Assembly (NCBI GenBank): GCA_026129905.1
Contig: JAHCHE010000005.1
Span: 62,001 to 126,000, forward strand
Direction: 5' to 3'
Origin: Bryobacteraceae bacterium
GTDB lineage: Bacteria > Acidobacteriota > Terriglobia > Bryobacterales > Bryobacteraceae
Length of the DNA stretch: 64,000 nucleotides
The translations under genes were made by a program, and so were the position numbers. The notes below the pieces were generated by a model that searched no databases, was not told the origin of the DNA, and saw only the letters and a list, made by a program, of their open reading frames with translations. The stretch's first letter is position 1; each line of letters begins with the position of its first letter. Of the stretch, positions 55,888 to 64,000 are shown piece after piece.

Positions 55888-57653
55888 TTGAACTTCTCCG
55901 CGAGGGTGACGCCGCGGCCTTCGGTAACGTGGACGAGTTGGTTCACCCCGATGGAGGTCAACTTCTCGACGCGGCCGAGGGGCCAGCGGATTTCCACGTC
56001 GGCCGCCGCGGCGTCGCCAAGGCCGAAGTGCAGGCGGCGGTCGTTCACCGAAAGATACGAGGACTGGCTGAGGATTTCCTGCGCCTGGACCTTGCCGCCG
56101 TAGCGGACCGTGACGCGCGCGCCGATGGCGCTGCGGTTCGATTCGACGCCGGCGAGCTTGATTTTGAGCCAATGATGCGCGCCCGAGACGTCGTTGCGGA
56201 GCAGCGAGGGCGGCTCGTTCTGGTTGACGATCAGGATATCGAGGTCGCCGTCGTTGTCAAAGTCGCCGAAAGCGCAGCCGCGGCTGGAGTGGGCGGCCTC
56301 GACGCCGGGGCCGGCCTCGCCGATCAGCTCCTCGAATTTGCCATTGCCGAGGTTGCGAAAAATAACGCGAGGGGTGCGGTGGGGGAAATCCGCAAGTTTG
56401 TCTTCCGCTTCGGGATAAATACTTCCAGTTACCCAGAAAATATCCGGGTATCCGTCGTTATCCAGGTCGACGATGCCGGTTCCCCAGCTTACGAAACGGG
56501 TCTCGACGCCGAGTCCGGAGCGGATGGTGACGTCGCGGAAGTTGGCTTCGCCATCGTTGAGATAGACGGCGGGGGTGTCGTCGCGGAAGTGCATTTTGAC
56601 GATATCGAGGCTGCCGTCGAGGTTGAGGTCGCCGACGGCAAGGCCCATGCCTGCCTGCAACATCCCGTCCTCGCTGAGGGCGACGCCGCGTTCCAGGCCC
56701 TGTTCGCTGAACGTGCCGTCGCGGTTGTTGAGCAAGAGCAGGCTCGGCGTGGAATCGCAGGCGACGTAGATGTCTGGCCAGCCGTCGTTGTCGAAGTCGG
56801 CGGCGGCGACGGTGAGGCCGTAACCGCCTTCGAGCTTGCCGATGCCGGACGCATCGGTGACGTCGGTGAACGTGCCGTCGCCGTTGTTGCGGTAGAGCAG
56901 GTGATGGCCGTACGGGAGGCCCTGCGGCCCGCAGTTTACCGGCACGCCCATGTAGTTGCAGTAGCCGGTTTCGTCGGGGCGCGGGATGGATCTCATGTCG
57001 AAATCGACGTAGTTGGAGACGAACAGGTCGAGTTTGCCGTCGCGGTCGTAATCGACAAAGGCGCAGCCGGATCCCCAGCGGACGGCGCGGGTCAGCAGTC
57101 CGGCTTCCTTGGTGACGTCGGTGAACGTGCCGTCGCCGTTGTTGCGGTACAGGACGTTGCGGCCCCAGTAGGTGATGAAGAGATCCTCGAAGCCGTCGTT
57201 ATTGTAGTCGCCCACGGTGACGCCGTAGGCGTAGCCGGTCCGGAACAGGCCGGCTTGCTCGGTGACGTCGGTGAAGGTCCCGTCGCGGTTGTTCCGGTAG
57301 AGCCGGTTGGTGGCGTCGCGGGGCGGATCGCGAAAGCGTGAGCCGGAGAGCACGAGGACATCGAGCCAGCCGTCGTTGTCGTAGTCGAAGAAGGCGGCGC
57401 CGCAGCTCATGGTCTCGATGATGTAGTCGGTCCCGTCGGGGCGGCCGCCCACGGCGATTCCGGTCAGGCCGGCCTGGGGGGCGACATCGGTGAAACGGGC
57501 GTGGAACGGGAGTCCGGATGGCTTGGCGCGGGGCGCGGGCTTGACGCCGCGGGATGCCATGCCCTGGGCGCGCTCTGAAGGATGCTGTCCGAAGAGGCGG
57601 GCGGCCGGCGCGGCGAGCAGGCCTATGACGGCGCGTCGGGGAATACGACTCAT
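55884..57653 (-). CDS. CRTAC1/ASPIC-UnbV family FG-GAP repeat protein
   Basis: A 589-residue exported protein. Leader RRAVIGLLAAPAARLFG, then seven or so FG-GAP/VCBS blades with Ca-binding-like DYDNDGWLD, DYNNDGFED, DYDRDGKLD, DFDNDGWPD, DLNLDGSLD, DLDNDGYPD and DFDNDGDLD motifs alternating with NRDGTFTDVTEQAGL, and a C-terminal ASPIC/UnbV domain (SNRSAIGARVTVRYGG, SYLSVNDRRLHFGLGDAA, GRVEKLTSIGVNQLVHVTEG). It forms an extracellular propeller and is commonly near TonB/SusD-like receptor genes in Acidobacteria. It is followed by the overlapping TPR gene. Start at ATG 57653. Confidence 0.92.
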   Translation of the reverse strand: MSRIPRRAVIGLLAAPAARLFGQHPSERAQGMASRGVKPAPRAKPSGLPFHARFTDVAPQAGLTGIAVGGRPDGTDYIIETMSCGAAFFDYDNDGWLDVLVLSGSRFRDPPRDATNRLYRNNRDGTFTDVTEQAGLFRTGYAYGVTVGDYNNDGFEDLFITYWGRNVLYRNNGDGTFTDVTKEAGLLTRAVRWGSGCAFVDYDRDGKLDLFVSNYVDFDMRSIPRPDETGYCNYMGVPVNCGPQGLPYGHHLLYRNNGDGTFTDVTDASGIGKLEGGYGLTVAAADFDNDGWPDIYVACDSTPSLLLLNNRDGTFSEQGLERGVALSEDGMLQAGMGLAVGDLNLDGSLDIVKMHFRDDTPAVYLNDGEANFRDVTIRSGLGVETRFVSWGTGIVDLDNDGYPDIFWVTGSIYPEAEDKLADFPHRTPRVIFRNLGNGKFEELIGEAGPGVEAAHSSRGCAFGDFDNDGDLDILIVNQNEPPSLLRNDVSGAHHWLKIKLAGVESNRSAIGARVTVRYGGKVQAQEILSQSSYLSVNDRRLHFGLGDAAAADVEIRWPLGRVEKLTSIGVNQLVHVTEGRGVTLAEKFK

Positions 57654-57776
57654 GACAGGGCCCGGCGGAGTCCGATCAAATTCGAGTATAGACGGAAGCG
57701 GCGGCGGGAGGTCCCGCCGCCGCGTGCGGATTGGGATTGAGGTTCGCCGTTCGGCCGGAGGCCGCACGGCTAGTGC

Positions 57777-60700
57777 TTAGAAGATGATCCTCATGCCAAT
57801 TTCGACTTGGCGGCCGGTGACGCTGCCCAGTTGCATCGTCTGCGGGCCGAAGGTTGCGGCGGGCGAGCCCTGGTAGAGGGCCTGGCCGAACAACGAGCTG
57901 GCGGGATTCAGATCGGGGTTGCCCCGGTTCAACTTGTTGGTGGCGTTAAACGCCTTCATTTCGAGCTGCGCCTTAAACCGTTCGGTAAGGTCGAACGTCT
58001 TGGCGAGAGTGGCGTCCACCAGCATGTAGTTGGGGCCGGTAAGGCCGTCATACTGGAACGGATTGTTTCGGATGACGTAGGTGCCGGAGGGGAGAGGCTT
58101 CAACTTGCTGGTATCGAACCAGCGCTGAGGCGTCGGATCGTCGATGGTCGGATCGCCGGATGCGATGAGCTTTCCAAATCGCAGGTATGCGCCGGAGAAG
58201 TAGGTCACCAGTCCGGTCACCTTCCAGCCGCCGACGATGGCCTCGGCCGCCCTGGGCATCGAGTTCAGGTAAGGCCGTCCCTTACCGAATGGAATTTCCC
58301 AACTGCCGGCTGTGGTGACGCGGTGACGGGGCTGGTTGCTGTTCAGATAGTTCAGGTTGTTGTTGAATTCGTCGAGTTCGTTGAGGAACTGCTGCGTCTT
58401 CTCGCGAATGTGCACGTAGGCGAAGATGAAGTTCCAGCCCCTGGTAAACGCCTTCTGCGCCTTGAGTTCGAACGAGTGATAGCGCTCGGCGGCGCCCAGC
58501 GTGCCGACTTCGTAAAGGCCGCCGTAGTGCGGGTACGGATTCAGCAAGGAAGCCAGGGAGACCGTCTTCTGATTGCGCAGCGCGCCCGGAAACAGCTCCG
58601 GGGTCAGGTACTGATAGAAGGGGTTTGCCACGTTGACGTTGATGGCGTTCTGCTGCGCTTCGCGGAGGCGCGGGTCGACCTGGTTGATGTTCATGCGTGT
58701 GTAGTGCTGGTTGCCGATGTTGAAGAACCAGGTGGCCGAAGCCACGATTTCGCCGGGCAACTGGCGCTGGAAGTTGAAATTGAAGCGGTCGTTGCGAGCC
58801 TTCTTCAGCGGGTCGCGCGGATACCACAACAGCGGAGCGCCGCCGCGGCCGAGGTCGCCTCCGTATCCTTTGCCTTTCACGGGCAGGAGCGGATTGACGG
58901 AAGCCGGGAAGGGATCGGAGATTTTCTGCTGCGGCACGCCCTCGACGAGCGCGGCCGTGTTCTGGTAGCCGCGCATCCCGAAGAAGGGCGGTTCGAGGAA
59001 GCTGACGGTTTCGAAGCCCGAGACCGGGGCTTGGCTCAAGACCATCTCGTAAGGAAGCAAGAACCGGGCGTAGCCGATGCGCAGGGCGGTTTTATCGTCG
59101 AGACGAATCGCGACTCCAGCGCGCGGCGACAGCGCCAGCTTCTGCGGGTTCCACATGCCCTTGTTGTTGCTGTCTGTCCAAAGCCACTGGCCATTCCATT
59201 TGTAGAAGCCGCTACCCACCAAGGCGAGGGCCTCGGCCGGCATCTGGGGAGGATTGTTCTGCATTTCCTGGACGGGCACGGAGAGGTCGAGGCCGCGGGA
59301 GAAGTTGTAGCCCGGGTCGTGCCAGGCGGACTCGTATTCGTTGCGGAGACCCAGGCTGAGGGTGATGTTGCGGTTCACCTTCCAGTCGTCCTGAATGAAC
59401 ATGCCCCAGAATTCGACGTGAGGATCCGGGGCCGGGCCACCGATCATCTGGGTGGTGTCATCGAGGGCGCCGAGCAGGAAGGTGGCGAACCCGTCGCCGT
59501 TTTGCCGGGTGTTGGGACTGACGAACGTCTCCGCCGTCAGGCCGACGGGAAACTGAAATTGGGACGTGTTGCCGACAAAGGTAGTGCCGTAGCCGCGCCG
59601 GTGTTCGAGGCCGACTTTGAGGTAATGGGAGCCGCGCTGCTGGGCGATCTTGGCGTTGTACTTCATGCCCTGCGGTTTCTGGTTCCAGTAGAAGCCGCGG
59701 CCGCCGAAACCCCGGCCCCCGATGTTGAGGAGCGGGAAGTAAATGGGAACGCCCTTGGAGACCTCATGGTTGGATTTGTACCAGGAGTTGCTGGGCCACA
59801 GCGACGCCCAGCCCTCGCTACCGAATTCCTCGGAGACGTAGGCATCGATGACGTTGTCCCAGCTTCCGCGGAAGTTCACCACCGTGCTGGGGTTGACGGT
59901 CCAGATCACATCGCCCGAAACCTGGTTTGCGTCTCTCACGCTGCCCGTGGGCACGTACAACGCAGAGTTGTTGGGTGTGGGATCGTTCTGGGTGTTGTCG
60001 GTGTGGTAACGGCTGACGCGCCCGTAGACTTTCCAATTGTCGTTGATGTTGTAGTCCACCCGCTCGGAGAAGTTGTAGTAAGTCCATTTGTTCGTCAGGC
60101 CGATCCTGAAGTTGTCCACCTTGTTAAATCCGACGCCGGGATTATTGGGATCCCAGAATTCCTTCAGCAGGGCGGCGGAGAAGGGGTCGAAGCGGCTCTG
60201 GGGGACGACGTTGCCGGCGAACGGAGTGCGGAGGAATTTCCCGGAGGCGGGATCGAGGTGGGTGGTCCAGGGATCGTAAATGGCGCGGAGGCCGCCGTCG
60301 GCGTTCAGCGATTGGGAGAAGTCGCCGCCGCGTTCGAGAGGAGTCGGCACCGTGGTAACGAAGCTGGCGGGCTCGTTCACTTTCCAGTATTCCAGCGAGA
60401 GGAAGCTGAACAGCTTGTTCTTGATGATCGGGTTGCCGAGGGTGCCGCCCATCATGTGCTGGCGCGTCGCGTTGATGGTATTCCGGGTACGGTCCGCCCG
60501 GGCGTTCAGCCAGGGGTAGCGGCCCAGATAGAATGTGGAGCCGTGCCACTCGTTGGTGCCGGACTTCAGCGTCATGCTGATCAAGCCTCCGGCGCTGTGT
60601 CCGGATTCGGCGTCGACGGGGTTCTGGGAGACGACGACTTCCTGCACGGCGTCGGTGTTGGGGGGATAGCTGTTCTTGTGGCCGATCCCGATCGGGCTGC

Positions 60701-61295
60701 CGTCGATCTGGAGATCGTTTTTCAGGTTGGTGCCGCCGCCGAGGTCCACGCTGTTGGCGGCCCAGGAGTGGAACGGCTGCATCTCGCTCCGCGTGTTGAC
60801 GGCCGAGGGGGCCAACAGCGTTAGTTTGAAGGGGTTGCGGTCGATGCGGGGGATTTCCGCAGCGAGGCGGGAGTCGACGGTGAAGTCCTTGTTGGCCGAA
60901 TTGAACTGCACCGAGACCGGCGACTCGCTAACGGTGATGCTTTCCTGAACCGCGCCGGGTTGGAGGGTGGCGTTGACGGTGATGTCGCCGCGCATCTGGG
61001 CAACGACGTTCTCCTGGATAAAGCGGGAGAAACCGGCGAATTCCACCGTGACGGTGTACGTGCCGGGGTCCACCAAATCAAAGAGATACAGACCTGTTTC
61101 ACTTGTTTGGCGGACGACCTTGATCCCGGTGTTGACGTTCAACAGGGTGACGGTGGCGCCGGCGACAACCGCCTGGGACTGGTCGGTAACGATCCCGGAG
61201 ATGCGGGCGCGATAATTCTGCGCCGCGCCGGCGGCCGGAAACAGTAACAGCGCCGCCGCCAGGAATGCCCACACACAAATGGCTTTATGCCTCAT
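57777..61295 (-). CDS. Oar-like TonB-dependent outer-membrane receptor
   Basis: A 1172-residue outer-membrane receptor of the acidobacterial Oar type. Signal peptide (AFLAAALLLFPAAGAAQ), a carboxypeptidase-regulatory beta-sandwich (ARISGIVTDQSQAVVAGATVTL ... GVYTVTVEFAGFSRF-like), a plug (AVQEVVVSQNPVDAESGHSAGGLISM) and a long beta-barrel ending GRQVEIGMRIIF with terminal Phe. The usual TonB box is not obvious. Family members import oligosaccharides or peptides, but the ligand cannot be inferred. It is first of a block with the CRTAC1 and TPR genes. Confidence 0.94.
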   Translation of the reverse strand: MRHKAICVWAFLAAALLLFPAAGAAQNYRARISGIVTDQSQAVVAGATVTLLNVNTGIKVVRQTSETGLYLFDLVDPGTYTVTVEFAGFSRFIQENVVAQMRGDITVNATLQPGAVQESITVSESPVSVQFNSANKDFTVDSRLAAEIPRIDRNPFKLTLLAPSAVNTRSEMQPFHSWAANSVDLGGGTNLKNDLQIDGSPIGIGHKNSYPPNTDAVQEVVVSQNPVDAESGHSAGGLISMTLKSGTNEWHGSTFYLGRYPWLNARADRTRNTINATRQHMMGGTLGNPIIKNKLFSFLSLEYWKVNEPASFVTTVPTPLERGGDFSQSLNADGGLRAIYDPWTTHLDPASGKFLRTPFAGNVVPQSRFDPFSAALLKEFWDPNNPGVGFNKVDNFRIGLTNKWTYYNFSERVDYNINDNWKVYGRVSRYHTDNTQNDPTPNNSALYVPTGSVRDANQVSGDVIWTVNPSTVVNFRGSWDNVIDAYVSEEFGSEGWASLWPSNSWYKSNHEVSKGVPIYFPLLNIGGRGFGGRGFYWNQKPQGMKYNAKIAQQRGSHYLKVGLEHRRGYGTTFVGNTSQFQFPVGLTAETFVSPNTRQNGDGFATFLLGALDDTTQMIGGPAPDPHVEFWGMFIQDDWKVNRNITLSLGLRNEYESAWHDPGYNFSRGLDLSVPVQEMQNNPPQMPAEALALVGSGFYKWNGQWLWTDSNNKGMWNPQKLALSPRAGVAIRLDDKTALRIGYARFLLPYEMVLSQAPVSGFETVSFLEPPFFGMRGYQNTAALVEGVPQQKISDPFPASVNPLLPVKGKGYGGDLGRGGAPLLWYPRDPLKKARNDRFNFNFQRQLPGEIVASATWFFNIGNQHYTRMNINQVDPRLREAQQNAINVNVANPFYQYLTPELFPGALRNQKTVSLASLLNPYPHYGGLYEVGTLGAAERYHSFELKAQKAFTRGWNFIFAYVHIREKTQQFLNELDEFNNNLNYLNSNQPRHRVTTAGSWEIPFGKGRPYLNSMPRAAEAIVGGWKVTGLVTYFSGAYLRFGKLIASGDPTIDDPTPQRWFDTSKLKPLPSGTYVIRNNPFQYDGLTGPNYMLVDATLAKTFDLTERFKAQLEMKAFNATNKLNRGNPDLNPASSLFGQALYQGSPAATFGPQTMQLGSVTGRQVEIGMRIIF

Positions 61296-61618
61296 AGTGC
61301 CTCACACTTCTGGTTGTTCGTTCCTTTCGTTGCTTCGGACCCTTGCCTGCAAAAAGCGAGTATTCGAACTCAATCGTTTACCCGTGAAGCTGTGGTCTAT
61401 GAGGAGTTTAGCTCTTGCTCGCCAAAGGGACAACGTGAAACGCGTTCTTAACTCTTTTTGCAAGTTACTGATAAGAAGCGCGGGAAAAGGCGCTTCCAGG
61501 GAAGAGCGTTAAGAACGTACGGACGGCGCCGCCAGCCCGTTCGGGCTCGGAGCGGGGTCGTCGCGGGCGGACGTTCGACACGTGGCCTCCAACATATTGA
61601 AATTTCGGCGGGAGGGAC
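61296..61618. other. Divergent regulatory gap between the receptor and the membrane protein
   Basis: About 320 bases with no credible gene. A GCGCGGGAAAAGGCGC hairpin is near 61478-61493. It must hold the minus-strand promoter of the TonB receptor, but I do not see a convincing -35/-10 pair. The plus-strand promoter is annotated separately. Confidence 0.4.
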
Positions 61619-61658
61619 GTTAATTCCACGTTATTAACCTCCGTATGTGTGATATACT
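61619..61658 (+). promoter_or_regulatory. Palindromic operator and extended -10 box for the gene at 61668
   Basis: GTTAAT (61619-61624) and ATTAAC (61633-61638) form a perfect inverted repeat with an 8-base spacer. Twelve bases on, TGATATACT (61650-61658) is an extended -10 (TGn-TATACT). Transcription should start near 61665, only a few bases before the TTG start. Confidence 0.55.
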
Positions 61659-61667
61659 TAGTCCGTC

Positions 61668-63086
61668 TTGACGAGCAACGCTCTCGCGAAGTCGAACCGG
61701 GATGCGCTGTTGTGCGAAAGAATCTCGGTTCTCCCGATTTCCAGCCGGTCCCGGGTCCGGGAACACCTGATGAAGGTTCTGGCGAATCCCGCATTCCGCG
61801 GCTCGAAACGGAGTCACGATCTGCTTCAGTACGTGGTGGAGAACGCGTTGACGGAGAGGTTCGACTCGCTGAAGGAGCGGATCATCGGGATGGAGGTGTT
61901 CGGCCGGCCGGCCGAGTACGACACTTCGGTCGATTCGGTGGTACGGGTCACGGCGAACGAAGTCCGCAAGCGCCTGGCCCAGTTTTCCATGGAAGACAGC
62001 GGCGGAAGCCCTGTGCGCATCGAACTGCCGGTGGGGTCCTACATTCCGGAGTTCCACCTGACGGCGGAGCGCGCGGGGCCGGAAGCCGCGCAGATCCGGG
62101 TTCCGGAGGCTGAACCTCCGGCGCGGGCAGAGGCCATCGAAACCGAACAGCCAAAACGCGAGACGGCTCCAGCGAAAGCAACGGCGACGCGTTGGTGGGC
62201 GGCGGCGCTCGTTCTCGCCATCCTTGCCATCCTGGCATCGAACGCCTGGTGGTGGCGGCGGACGGAGACGCTGGTGCGGGAGGGCTGGGTCGGCGGGGAC
62301 AGAGACCTGCCGAAGACACTGCCCTGGTCGGCCCTGGCGGAAGGAACGGAAAGGCCGGTCTTCGTCGTGCTGGCGGATGTCGCGGCAGGCACGTCGCAGG
62401 AACTGCTGGGGCGGCCGCTGTCGTTGACCGACTACATGCGGCACAGTTATCTCGAATCGCCGGGGCCGGTCGGCAAGGAGTCCATGGAACTGGCGCGGAG
62501 GATGGCGAGCCGGCCGTACACGTCGGCCACGGACGCGGCGCTGGCAGCGCGGTTTCTTCAACTGCACCCCCAGTTGAACCGGCGGATCGCCGTACGTTTC
62601 GGGCGGAACCTGCGGATCGAAGACCTTAAGGAAAGCAACGCGATCCTGCTGGGCGGCGGCTATTCCAATCTGTGGGAACGGCTGGTGGCGCCGCAGGCGA
62701 ACTTCCGGATCGAGTTCGAGACGAGCGCGGGCATGCACGTGTGCACGAATCGCTCGCCCAAGGCCGGCGAAGCGCGCAAGTACGCGCCCGCGGGGCCGAC
62801 GGGCACCACGGGGGTGGCGTATGCCCTGGTCAGCCTTTTGCCCGGACCGCGGGAGAACGGCCACGTGTTGCTGCTGGCGGGGACCAACACGGAAGGAACG
62901 CAGGAGGCCGGCGACTTCGTGTCAAGCCGGGAGCGGATCAGCGATGCGCTGCGGAAGATTGGGGTGGACCCCAAGGGTCCGGCCCGTCATTTCGAGCTGC
63001 TGTTGAAACTGGACGCCGTGGCGGGCAGCTCGTACCATTCCGAGGTGATCGCGCACCGGGTGATCGTGAGCGGCGCGGCGGATTGA
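61668..63086 (+). CDS. Membrane regulator-like protein with an acidobacterial N-terminal domain
   Basis: A 472-residue protein. The N-terminal domain (about 25-120: SHDLLQYVVENALTERFDSLKERIIGMEVFGR, YDTSVDSVVRVTANEVRKRLAQF) is the conserved cytoplasmic module seen in many acidobacterial membrane regulators; its role is unproven. A linker leads to one membrane segment (WWAAALVLAILAILASNAWW), then an extracytoplasmic alpha/beta domain (RPVFVVLADVAAGTSQELLGR, LEDLKESNAILLGGGYSN). The start is a TTG at 61668, very close to the predicted transcript start. It is divergent from the TonB receptor and may sense its substrate. Confidence 0.82.
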   Translation: MTSNALAKSNRDALLCERISVLPISSRSRVREHLMKVLANPAFRGSKRSHDLLQYVVENALTERFDSLKERIIGMEVFGRPAEYDTSVDSVVRVTANEVRKRLAQFSMEDSGGSPVRIELPVGSYIPEFHLTAERAGPEAAQIRVPEAEPPARAEAIETEQPKRETAPAKATATRWWAAALVLAILAILASNAWWWRRTETLVREGWVGGDRDLPKTLPWSALAEGTERPVFVVLADVAAGTSQELLGRPLSLTDYMRHSYLESPGPVGKESMELARRMASRPYTSATDAALAARFLQLHPQLNRRIAVRFGRNLRIEDLKESNAILLGGGYSNLWERLVAPQANFRIEFETSAGMHVCTNRSPKAGEARKYAPAGPTGTTGVAYALVSLLPGPRENGHVLLLAGTNTEGTQEAGDFVSSRERISDALRKIGVDPKGPARHFELLLKLDAVAGSSYHSEVIAHRVIVSGAAD

Positions 63087-63163
63087 GGGACCGCTCCCGG
63101 CTCAGGGACGGCGCGCGGTTGCCGTGACCGGTTCGCTCCAATAGGATGTTGGCAGGAGCGTGC

Positions 63164-63461
63164 ATGAGCAGTGTCGCGCAGTCGTTGGTGACGTGGGCGG
63201 AATTCCTCCGGTTGCCGGAGCCCCCGGGCGGGCAAGCGATATGAACTTCACGTGGAGGTCCTTTCACCCTCGAACACCTCCGCCAAAGTGAACCGGCAGC
63301 GGATCATCGCTCTGTCGGCGGGAACACAGGAGTTCTGGGTGGTGGACCCGGGGGCGCGGACTGTTCACGTGACCAGTCTCGGGGGCGCGGCGGGCCAAGC
63401 CGTTTCGTCGACAGTGCTCGGCGGCACGGTCGAGGTGGACCAGATTTTCGCTGCGTTGTGA
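63164..63461 (+). pseudogene. Uma2-family (DUF820) gene with an internal deletion
   Basis: The start (ATG 63164) gives MSSVAQSLVTWAEFLRLPEP, a typical Uma2 N-terminus, but after about 26 residues a stop appears. The next frame resumes with YELHVEVLSPSNTSAKVNRQRI, ALSAGTQEFWVVDPGARTVHV and the normal C-terminus to 63461. The middle of the protein, including part of the PD-(D/E)XK core, is missing. Uma2 proteins are widely distributed putative nucleases of unknown role. Confidence 0.8.
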
Positions 63462-63469
63462 AAGGGCGG

Positions 63470-63490
63470 CGCCACTCGTGGCGACGCGGC
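63470..63490. repeat. Hairpin next to the TolC stop sharing a 13-mer with 7020
   Basis: CGCCAC (63470-63475) pairs with GTGGCG (63478-63483), giving a very short loop, right after the minus-strand TolC stop. The right arm continues as GTGGCGACGCGGC (63478-63490), identical to 7020-7032, where it is also part of a palindrome. It may be a dispersed intergenic element or a weak terminator. Confidence 0.35.
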
Positions 63491-64000
63491 TACTGCTGGA
63501 GCGCGGGGATCGGATCGGGAGGCCGGGAGACTCTGCCCGCTTTCGCCTCGTCGATCTGGATGTTGTGGGTCCGGAGCGTGAGGCCAAGGGACTGGTCGAG
63601 ATCCACGCGGGCCTTGGCGTACGTGGCGAGGGCGGCCACCTCGTTGGACTGGGCCTGGGCGAGGTCGCGCTGATACTGAATCACGAAGAAAACGGTTGAG
63701 GCGCCGAGCGCGTATTTCTTCTGTTCGGCTTCGAGGGTCTGCTCCTGCAGGATGCGTTCCTGCACGGCGGCGTCGTAAAGGGCGCGCGCCTGCATCACGG
63801 CGATCTGCGCGTTCTGCACCTGGACGCGGATGTTGTTTTTCAGCGAGCGCTCGCGGAGTTCCTGCTGGCGAAGCTGGAGCGAATCGCGAATGTAGTCGGA
63901 CTGGGCGGAGCGGTTGCGGATGGGGATGCTCAACTGGAACGCGATGCCGTAGTCGGGGAAGTTGCGGCGGAGAAGCTGGCCGAGATTGCTGCCGAAGCCG
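63490..64000 (-). CDS. TolC-family outer-membrane protein, C-terminal part (5' end outside window)
   Basis: The frame is open to the window edge and reads NLGQLLRRNFPDYGIAFQLSIP, then helical barrel segments SDYIRDSLQLRQQELRERSL, QVQNAQIAVMQARALYDAAVQERI, LEAEQKKYALGASTVFFVIQYQRDLAQAQ and ATYAKARVDLDQSLGLTL. The last two are the classical TolC repeat (LxxAxxxxxLGxxxxxxVLxAQxxLxxA). It forms an outer-membrane exit duct for a tripartite pump or type I secretion. An ATG at 63933 is internal and not the start. Confidence 0.9.
   Translation of the reverse strand, partial: GFGSNLGQLLRRNFPDYGIAFQLSIPIRNRSAQSDYIRDSLQLRQQELRERSLKNNIRVQVQNAQIAVMQARALYDAAVQERILQEQTLEAEQKKYALGASTVFFVIQYQRDLAQAQSNEVAALATYAKARVDLDQSLGLTLRTHNIQIDEAKAGRVSRPPDPIPALQQ

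Noticed and set aside
57807-60824. 1005-residue plus-strand frame opposite the TonB receptor
   Set aside because: Composition is Gly/Val/Arg-rich with no family pattern; it mirrors the third-position GC bias of the receptor gene.

Overview
The window looks like chromosomal DNA of an acidobacterium close to Solibacter/Bryobacter (subdivision 3). This is inferred from gene content. A CotH-type protein ends in the Solibacter-typical TIGR03437 domain. There is a PadR regulator with an ADOP-type permease, a large Oar-like TonB receptor, a CRTAC1/ASPIC-UnbV protein, an N-terminal LKE-IG-EVFGR domain protein and many Tat- or Sec-exported enzymes. Base composition is high GC throughout, so most long antisense reading frames are codon-bias shadows. 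I see no rRNA, tRNA, CRISPR array or complete insertion sequence.

Layout. 1-3.5 kb: aconitase C-terminus, then a META-domain protein and an ABC ATPase / FtsX-type permease / TroA-like lipoprotein operon. 3.5-4.1 kb: IS4-like remnant. 4.1-6.9 kb (minus): Tat-exported Gfo/Idh oxidoreductase, HEAT-repeat protein and a 3-keto-disaccharide hydrolase-family (DUF1080) protein. 7-10.4 kb: small hypothetical genes, GNAT plus lipocalin, and an exported SnoaL/O-methyltransferase fusion. 10.4-15 kb (minus): YjbQ, GlmS, PurS and an FHA-GAF sigma-54 activator. 15-15.4 kb: an orphan plus-strand terminator behind a run of hairpins, a candidate small RNA. 16.3-22.3 kb: a dienelactone hydrolase, then a tightly overlapping operon of a P1B-type metal ATPase fused to an HflK-like SPFH domain, an HflC-like protein, a second HflK-like protein and a small anchored NTF2-like protein.

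22.3-23.9 kb is a decay zone holding a long inverted repeat, a frameshifted GxxExxY gene and a frameshifted HAF-repeat gene. 24-36 kb mixes an enolase-superfamily enzyme, an alkaline-phosphatase-fold protein, a SurA/PrsA-like foldase, RibA, a LytS-type kinase, a methyltransferase and a frameshifted Rpn nuclease. 35.5-39.7 kb holds housekeeping genes: IspG, DUF1385, PrfA and PrmC. 39.7-46.9 kb encodes a CotH/TIGR03437 protein, a DUF2293 protein, an exported FucI-like protein, a GH88/105 hydrolase and an ankyrin protein.

47.3-52.4 kb carries the PadR/ADOP pair, a secreted hypothetical protein and a decayed second copy of the permease 3' end together with its 3' flank. 52.5-54.7 kb has an Fe-dependent dehydrogenase and a hydroxypyruvate-isomerase-like protein. 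54.7-61.3 kb (minus) is the TonB receptor / CRTAC1 / TPR block, with a divergent membrane regulator-like protein. The window ends in a deleted Uma2 gene and the C-terminus of a TolC-family protein.

The most unusual system is the P1B ATPase-HflK fusion operon (16957-22293): metal transport physically joined to membrane-organising SPFH proteins, with four ATGA stop-start overlaps or equivalents coupling their translation. A second theme is that several sugar-acid and sugar enzyme families carry export signals, suggesting carbohydrate oxidation and cleavage in the periplasm.
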